Under the pieces are notes generated by a model. That model was not told the origin of the DNA. It worked only from the letters and a program-made list of their open reading frames with translations, and searched no databases. This document shows, one piece after another, positions 6,419 to 10,163 of a DNA stretch of 10,163 bases (position 1 is its first letter; every line of letters begins with the position of its first letter). A program made the translations under genes and the position numbers. This DNA is from Methanosarcina sp. UBA5 (GTDB taxonomy: Archaea > Halobacteriota > Methanosarcinia > Methanosarcinales > Methanosarcinaceae): assembly GCF_002505485.1 (NCBI RefSeq), contig NZ_DAVG01000084.1:3733-13895 (forward strand). The letters run 5' to 3'.

Positions 6419-7884
6419 TATCTGAGTATGAAATCAAACTCGTGATCTGTAGCAACCTGTTCTAGGTACTTCTCGATATGGTTTCCTTCCTTTTTTGAAA
6501 ACCCTGCGTTACGGGCAAGCTTATCGAGTACCTTTTGAACTCCTGTCCCATACTGGATTGCTTTCTTTTCTTTCCAGAGAAGTTCTGAGGGAAGCAGGCC
6601 GTCTGCGGCTTTTCTTAGGATATATTTTCTTGTATACAGGCCGTCTCTTTTAAGGACTTTAAGTTCAGGGCTGATTGCAAGCCCTGTTTTTATTACCTCT
6701 TTATCCAGGAAAGGCACCCTGAGCTCCACGGAGTTGGCCATAGTAACCATGTCATCCCTCTCAAGGTTAATAGTTGAAATCTTTTGGAGGTCTGAGTAGA
6801 TTTCTCTGTCAAGCACCTCAAGCCCCTGCTCAAGGAAGCCCTCGTGCCTGCTGTAGCCTCCGAAAAGTTCATCTGCGCCCTGACCCGTGATAAGGACTCG
6901 TTTTCTATCTTCTTTTGCGGTTTTCGCTACAAAGTAGAGTGGAAGCCCGATTGCAATTTTCATAGGGTCCGTTGATTCCGTCGAATAAATCACATCCGGG
7001 ATTGCATCCTCGATTTCTTCGGGATAAAGGAGATGGGTCTTGAGGGAATCGCTCATGCCAGCAGCTTCAGCCGCACGCTGAGCCTGGGTAAGATCATGGG
7101 AATCAGGAAGCCCGACGGCATAAAGGGAAATTGAGGGATCAATGCTTTTTGAAAGAGCCGCTAAAAAGGTACTATCAATGCCTCCGGAAAACGCAATTCC
7201 TGCAGTTTTTGTAAGCCTCATCTCAACAGCTTTTTCAAGGGCAGTCTTCAGGCGGGAAGCAGCTTCGTGCTCTTCTGAAATTCTTTCTTGCGGAGGCTCA
7301 ATTGTAAGGGATTTTTTTTCAAGCCTTCCATTCCTGATATCGAAAGCCATGACTCTTCCAGGCGGGAAGGATTTTATCTGGTTTATCTGGTTGGAAAAAG
7401 CTTTTTTTTCGGAGGCAAAGGTGATTTTGGGCTTTTCTTTCCCTTTTTCCAGGGAATAATAAAGGGGTTTGACTCCTACAGTGTCTCTGGCCAATACAAG
7501 CTCATTATCCAGGGCATAGGCCAGAGCGTAATCTCCATTTACTCTGAAAAGCACGGAAAAGATCGCATTTATCGGAGTTTCTCCTTCCTTTATCTTTTTC
7601 TCTATGAGGGCAAAAAACACTTCAGTGTCTGAATCGGTTTTTATGCCCTGCTCGGCTGCAAGTTCCCTGAAATTGAAGATTTCCCCATTGAGTACCAGAG
7701 CCCCTTTTCCAATCAAAGGCTGGGGCATATCGCCTGTAATTTTAAGCAGGGTATTCCCTATACTCAGTCCTTCGGCCTCATAGGTTCCGCAAGCATCAGG
7801 TCCCCTGTGCCCGAGGGCTGCAAGCATTCTTTTTGTTTCTTCATTTGTATCAGGAGTTCCTGCTACTCCTGCTATTCCGCACAT
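6418..7884 (-). CDS. asnB: Asparagine synthetase, glutamine-hydrolysing
   Basis: Makes asparagine and glutamate from aspartate, glutamine and ATP in the cytoplasm. The product is 488 residues, shorter than the roughly 554 of E. coli AsnB. The N-terminal class II glutaminase domain (about 2-190) starts with the catalytic Cys2 (MCGIAG) and carries HRGPD (26-30) and NGEIFN (66-71). The synthetase domain (about 205-450) has the ATP-pyrophosphatase loop SGGIDS (233-238), GQGADELFGGY (334-344) and VELRVPFLD (386-394). The start is ATG 7884 because Cys2 must become N-terminal after methionine removal; GGAG lies 6 bases upstream (7891-7894). An in-frame ATG at 7920 would bury that cysteine. All key motifs are intact, so it should be active. 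It is convergent with YdjM copy 2 and has its own upstream region with unusual repeats. Confidence 0.95.
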   Translation of the reverse strand: MCGIAGVAGTPDTNEETKRMLAALGHRGPDACGTYEAEGLSIGNTLLKITGDMPQPLIGKGALVLNGEIFNFRELAAEQGIKTDSDTEVFFALIEKKIKEGETPINAIFSVLFRVNGDYALAYALDNELVLARDTVGVKPLYYSLEKGKEKPKITFASEKKAFSNQINQIKSFPPGRVMAFDIRNGRLEKKSLTIEPPQERISEEHEAASRLKTALEKAVEMRLTKTAGIAFSGGIDSTFLAALSKSIDPSISLYAVGLPDSHDLTQAQRAAEAAGMSDSLKTHLLYPEEIEDAIPDVIYSTESTDPMKIAIGLPLYFVAKTAKEDRKRVLITGQGADELFGGYSRHEGFLEQGLEVLDREIYSDLQKISTINLERDDMVTMANSVELRVPFLDKEVIKTGLAISPELKVLKRDGLYTRKYILRKAADGLLPSELLWKEKKAIQYGTGVQKVLDKLARNAGFSKKEGNHIEKYLEQVATDHEFDFILR

Positions 7885-7910
7885 GTTTACTCCTTTTTTC
7901 GTTATCTTCG

Positions 7911-7920
7911 GTGTATACAC
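7911..7920. promoter_or_regulatory. 10-bp palindrome in the asnB upstream region
   Basis: GTGTATACAC is a perfect palindrome ending 27 bases before the asnB ATG on the minus strand. A TATA-like GATAAATAG (minus strand, about 7933-7941) would place initiation on top of it, so it could be an operator. A 10-bp palindrome alone is weak evidence. Confidence 0.3.
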
Positions 7921-7962
7921 GCACTCTATCTCTATTTATCATTTTTCCATTTAAAAAAAACA

Positions 7963-8082
7963 TATAGAATCCTAAATAGTAAAAACTGCGAACTTAAGAG
8001 TATTAAAAATTGCAAATTTAAGAGTAATTGAAACTACTAATTCAAAAATAGTTAGAATTACTGATTCAAGAAGCTTGCAGCA
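7963..8082. repeat. Degenerate 24-bp tandem repeat upstream of asnB
   Basis: Four units plus a partial fifth in exact 24-base register: 7963-7986, 7987-8010, 8011-8034, 8035-8058 and 8059-8082. By eye, unit 2 and unit 3 agree at 18 of 24 positions, unit 3 and unit 4 at 15, and unit 1 and unit 4 at 15. Unit 5 matches unit 4 well only over its first 14 bases (12 of 14). The clearest shared core is TGCRAAYTTAAGAGTA (7987-8002 and 8011-8026). The array lies about 80-200 bases upstream of the asnB start. Confidence 0.5.
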
Positions 8083-8203
8083 GACAAGTTAATTGTTTTT
8101 CTAGAATATTCACATACTTGCTTCCGGCCTGTAATTTTCTGCTCTCTGTACTTTTGAATATTCTTTGTAAATAGGTTGGGAAGAAATAGATAGAGGTAAG
8201 TAA

Positions 8204-8335
8204 TGAGCCTATCCCAAAAGCCACTCTATTCTTAATCGTTGATAATTTTCAAAGTTGTGTTTATGATCTTGAGCTTGATTGATTATTCGAAATACGAGGC
8301 CCAAAAAACAAATTTCAAGTTTTGGAATGAGCTCA
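8204..8335. mobile_element. 132-bp segment with imperfect terminal inverted repeats (MITE or IS remnant?)
   Basis: The left end TGAGCCTATCCCAAAA (8204-8219) matches the reverse complement of the right end (8320-8335, TTTTGGAATGAGCTCA) at 13 of 16 positions. There is no coding capacity inside and no obvious target-site duplication. The ends look like insertion-sequence termini, and an eroded non-autonomous element is the best guess. A chance inverted repeat in AT-rich DNA cannot be excluded. Confidence 0.35.
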
Positions 8336-8383
8336 ATGTGTGTTAAAACATGAACATAAATTTCTAATAGGTCACAACTGAAT

Positions 8384-8391
8384 TTTATATA
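8384..8391 (+). promoter_or_regulatory. Upstream TATA box, TraB gene region
   Basis: TTTATATA in the context GAATTTTATATAAAAAG is a near-perfect archaeal TATA box. Initiation would be near 8412, about 250 nt before the TraB start. Confidence 0.4.
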
Positions 8392-8452
8392 AAAAGCTTA
8401 ATTATTCCTGTGATTAGCATAATTTTTTAGTAATTATTTTCATATATAGGCT

Positions 8453-8462
8453 AATATATAAG
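8453..8462 (+). promoter_or_regulatory. Downstream TATA box, TraB gene region
   Basis: AATATATAAG predicts initiation near 8480-8485, about 180 nt before the TraB ATG and just ahead of the hairpin at 8493. I cannot tell from sequence which of the two TATA boxes is used. Confidence 0.4.
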
Positions 8463-8492
8463 AACCCTATTTATTGTTTTGAGAATTGAAAT

Positions 8493-8557
8493 CGATTCAG
8501 TTCCCAAATTTAGTGATGAACGTAATTTTAAAAATCACTAGACTTGAAACTGAATCG
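8493..8557 (+). other. Long imperfect hairpin in the putative TraB leader
   Basis: A 65-nt inverted repeat. The outer stem CGATTCAGTT (8493-8502) pairs perfectly with AACTGAATCG (8548-8557). A middle section pairs 8505-8507 with 8544-8546 and 8509-8510 with 8541-8542. The inner stem TAGTGAT (8511-8517) pairs with ATCACTA (8534-8540) around a 16-nt loop. About 22 base pairs in all, with only small internal mismatches. It would sit close to the 5' end of the TraB transcript. No known RNA family is recognised. Confidence 0.55.
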
Positions 8558-8580
8558 CCTTCGCAATAAAAAGATTGATA

Positions 8581-8655
8581 ATGGACAAAACTATGAATTA
8601 TGTCTCTCAAAGCAAGAATCTGATTACGACTTTCACATCTCATATTAGGAGTTAA
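8581..8655 (+). CDS. Possible 24-codon upstream ORF before the TraB gene
   Basis: An ATG at 8581 opens a 24-residue frame (MDKTMNYVSQ... ending SHIRS) that stops at TAA 8653-8655, eight bases before the TraB ATG and across its GGAG site (8648-8651). Its first nine bases, ATGGACAAA, are repeated exactly at the TraB start (8664-8672). It has no clear Shine-Dalgarno of its own. It could be a leader peptide, a remnant of a duplicated start region, or chance; I do not recognise the peptide. Confidence 0.2.
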   Translation: MDKTMNYVSQSKNLITTFTSHIRS

Positions 8656-8663
8656 TAAATTTT

Positions 8664-10094
8664 ATGGACAAACTTGCACCCAAATCAGCAGAAAACACTA
8701 TTTCTGTTGAGAAATCTAATATTTCTGATTCTTCAATTATCACCCCAGAGGAAAATGGGGTTTCTGTCCCGGTACTCGCAATAAAAACCGAAGAAAATGA
8801 AGAAAAGCTTGATATAAGCTCCAACTTTATTGCAGAACCTCTTCCGGATTCTGTTTCGGTAATTTCAATACCCTCAACTTCCCAATCTCCAGATGGACAT
8901 CAGGCTGACTCGAAAATCGTGCTCATCGGTACAGCTCACGTTTCGGAAAAGAGTGTTGAAGAGGTTAGGACTGTTATTAGGAATTTGAAACCAGATGTTG
9001 TAGCTGTCGAGCTCTGCAAGGGACGTTTTGATTCTCTAGAAGGAAATGCACAGGAAGCACAGGTTCCTATCAAGGATCTTCTTTCTGGAGGGAAGATTTA
9101 TTACTATCTTATACACTGGCTTCTTGCCCATTTGCAGAAAAAAATAGGAGAGGACATGGGCGTAAGGACTGGCGCTGAGATGCTCTCTGCAATAGACGAA
9201 GCTGGTGATATAGGCGCCAATATTGCTTTAATTGACAGGGATATCCAGGTAACTCTTCAGCGCTTTTGGGGAAAGATGAAATTCCTGGAAAAAGTGAAGA
9301 TGATTAGCTCCTTACTAGGTGGCCTGATTGATCTTGGTAAAGAAGACGATTCTAATCTTGATATTAATCATATTACAGAACCAGACTTTGTAGCTGAACT
9401 TGTAAGTGAACTCCGAGGCTTTGCTCCAACTGCAGCCAAAGTCCTAATTGATGAACGAGATGCATATCTTGCAGGAAGTATCATTGAAGCTGCTGAAGGA
9501 GGAAACAAAACTGTTGTTGTGGTCATAGGAGCTGGGCATAAATCTGGAGTAATTAAATATCTGAAAAACCCGAAGATCATCCCTCCATTGAAGACTCTCA
9601 CGGAGATTCCAAAGAAAAAATATGGAATTGCAAAAATTATTAGCTTTATTTTTGTCGGCATTATTATTGCATTTTTTTTGTTACTGCTTCTTTCAGGCGT
9701 TTCACTCAAGCTATTTTTGATAGCTTTTGTATGTTGGTTCCTTATAACCGGAGCCTTAAGTGCATTGGGTACTTTGCTTGCAGGAGGCCATCGCAACTCT
9801 GTTCTAACTTCTTTTTTGACTGCTTGGATAACTACTCCACATGCAGGTTGGTTTGCCGGCCTTGTAGAAGCAAAGAAGCTAAATCCTAAAGCTTCAGATA
9901 TAAAGGCTCTCTTTGCAGTAGAAAACTTTAGTGATATCTTCAAAAACAATATCATGAGAGTTCTTCTTGTCGCAAGTTTTGCAAACATTGGAAGCGTAGT
10001 CGGTGCTGTCCTTGGAGGTTATATAATAATGCAGGTTACTGGCTTTGACCCTAAGGATATTATTTTTGTCGGTTTAAGGACTCTTGGATTCTGA
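8664..10094 (+). CDS. TraB-domain membrane protein (TraB/PrgY/GumN family)
   Basis: Archaeal TraB-family protein of 476 residues; relatives include the pheromone-shutdown proteins TraB/PrgY and, distantly, Tiki metalloproteases. The role in archaea is unknown. Residues 1-82 are a polar, Ser/Glu/Pro-rich, probably disordered extension. The TraB domain (about 84-300) carries GTAH (89-92, H92) with VS following, VAVELCKGR (113-121, with E116 and R121), DERDAYLA (263-270) and the second GxxH motif GAGH (289-292, H292). The C-terminal part is membrane-embedded: about 322-343, 347-372, a more amphipathic stretch at 380-400 and 431-457. A GGAG site (8648-8651) lies 12 bases before ATG 8664, a long spacing, but no other in-frame start precedes the domain more convincingly. 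The catalytic-type residues are intact; the N-terminal extension seems longer than in the shorter archaeal homologues I know. No operon partner is visible. Confidence 0.88.
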   Translation: MDKLAPKSAENTISVEKSNISDSSIITPEENGVSVPVLAIKTEENEEKLDISSNFIAEPLPDSVSVISIPSTSQSPDGHQADSKIVLIGTAHVSEKSVEEVRTVIRNLKPDVVAVELCKGRFDSLEGNAQEAQVPIKDLLSGGKIYYYLIHWLLAHLQKKIGEDMGVRTGAEMLSAIDEAGDIGANIALIDRDIQVTLQRFWGKMKFLEKVKMISSLLGGLIDLGKEDDSNLDINHITEPDFVAELVSELRGFAPTAAKVLIDERDAYLAGSIIEAAEGGNKTVVVVIGAGHKSGVIKYLKNPKIIPPLKTLTEIPKKKYGIAKIISFIFVGIIIAFFLLLLLSGVSLKLFLIAFVCWFLITGALSALGTLLAGGHRNSVLTSFLTAWITTPHAGWFAGLVEAKKLNPKASDIKALFAVENFSDIFKNNIMRVLLVASFANIGSVVGAVLGGYIIMQVTGFDPKDIIFVGLRTLGF

Positions 10095-10099
10095 TGAAT

Positions 10100-10115
10100 C
10101 TAGAAAGCTATCTAG
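10100..10115 (+). terminator. Weak hairpin after the TraB gene
   Basis: CTAGA and TCTAG pair around a 6-base loop starting six bases after the stop codon. No strong T run follows within the window, so terminator function is doubtful. Confidence 0.2.
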
Positions 10116-10163
10116 CCGAACTGTAATTTATAGGATTTACGCGATTGAACTGAAAAATCGAGG

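Noticed and set aside
7885..7920. Earlier in-frame start for asnB
   Set aside because: It would add 12 residues before the catalytic Cys2; the ATG at 7884 has a well-spaced GGAG.
7807..8031. Plus-strand 74-codon frame running over the asnB start and the 24-bp repeats
   Set aside because: Most of it is antisense to asnB, there is no ribosome site, and the repeated peptide simply mirrors the DNA repeat.
7963..8082. CRISPR array
   Set aside because: The 24-bp units are adjacent and diverged, with no spacers separating conserved repeats, and no cas genes are present.
9368..9988. 206-codon minus-strand frame
   Set aside because: It is entirely antisense to the TraB gene, whose motifs and codon pattern are convincing; the antisense product shows no recognisable domain.

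Overview
The window looks like chromosomal DNA of a methanogenic archaeon of the genus Methanosarcina or a very close relative. The clearest pointer is a two-gene corrinoid methyltransferase module that ends in methyl transfer to coenzyme M. Archaeal-type TATA boxes, long AT-rich intergenic stretches and GGAG Shine-Dalgarno sites fit this. I recognise no rRNA, tRNA, CRISPR array or complete insertion sequence. The genus assignment is inference from gene content and style, not from a database match.

Layout. (1) 164-2091, minus strand: a compact operon of a UroD-fold, zinc-type methyltransferase (MtsA/MtaA/MtbA family) followed by a 275-residue corrinoid protein, joined by an ATGA stop/start overlap. 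(2) 2092-2647: a divergent intergenic region with promoter candidates on both strands and a cluster of small inverted repeats upstream of the methyltransferase. (3) 2648-3538, plus: an exported dienelactone-hydrolase-family enzyme. (4) 3837-4892 and 5153-6277, plus: two tandem paralogous YdjM-family membrane proteins, each with a conserved C-terminal soluble domain. (5) 6418-7884, minus: glutamine-hydrolysing asparagine synthetase (asnB), convergent with the second YdjM gene across an inverted-repeat terminator region. (6) 7885-8663: a 779-base gene-free region holding a degenerate 24-bp tandem repeat, a 132-bp segment with imperfect terminal inverted repeats, two strong TATA boxes and a long imperfect hairpin. 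(7) 8664-10094, plus: an archaeal TraB-domain membrane protein.

The only clear functional unit is the methyltransferase pair. The methyl group of a methylated substrate (methylthiols are the best guess) would be loaded on the corrinoid protein and passed to coenzyme M for methanogenesis. No separate substrate-specific methyltransferase and no RamA-type reactivase lie alongside, so one UroD-type subunit may catalyse both half-reactions, as described for MtsA/MtsB of Methanosarcina barkeri. The other genes are probably separate transcription units: amino-acid synthesis (AsnB), envelope or extracellular hydrolysis (DLH) and membrane proteins of unknown role (YdjM pair, TraB).

I see no convincing new multi-gene defence or mobile system. 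The most unusual non-coding signals are in the asnB/TraB intergenic region and in the putative leader of the methyltransferase operon.
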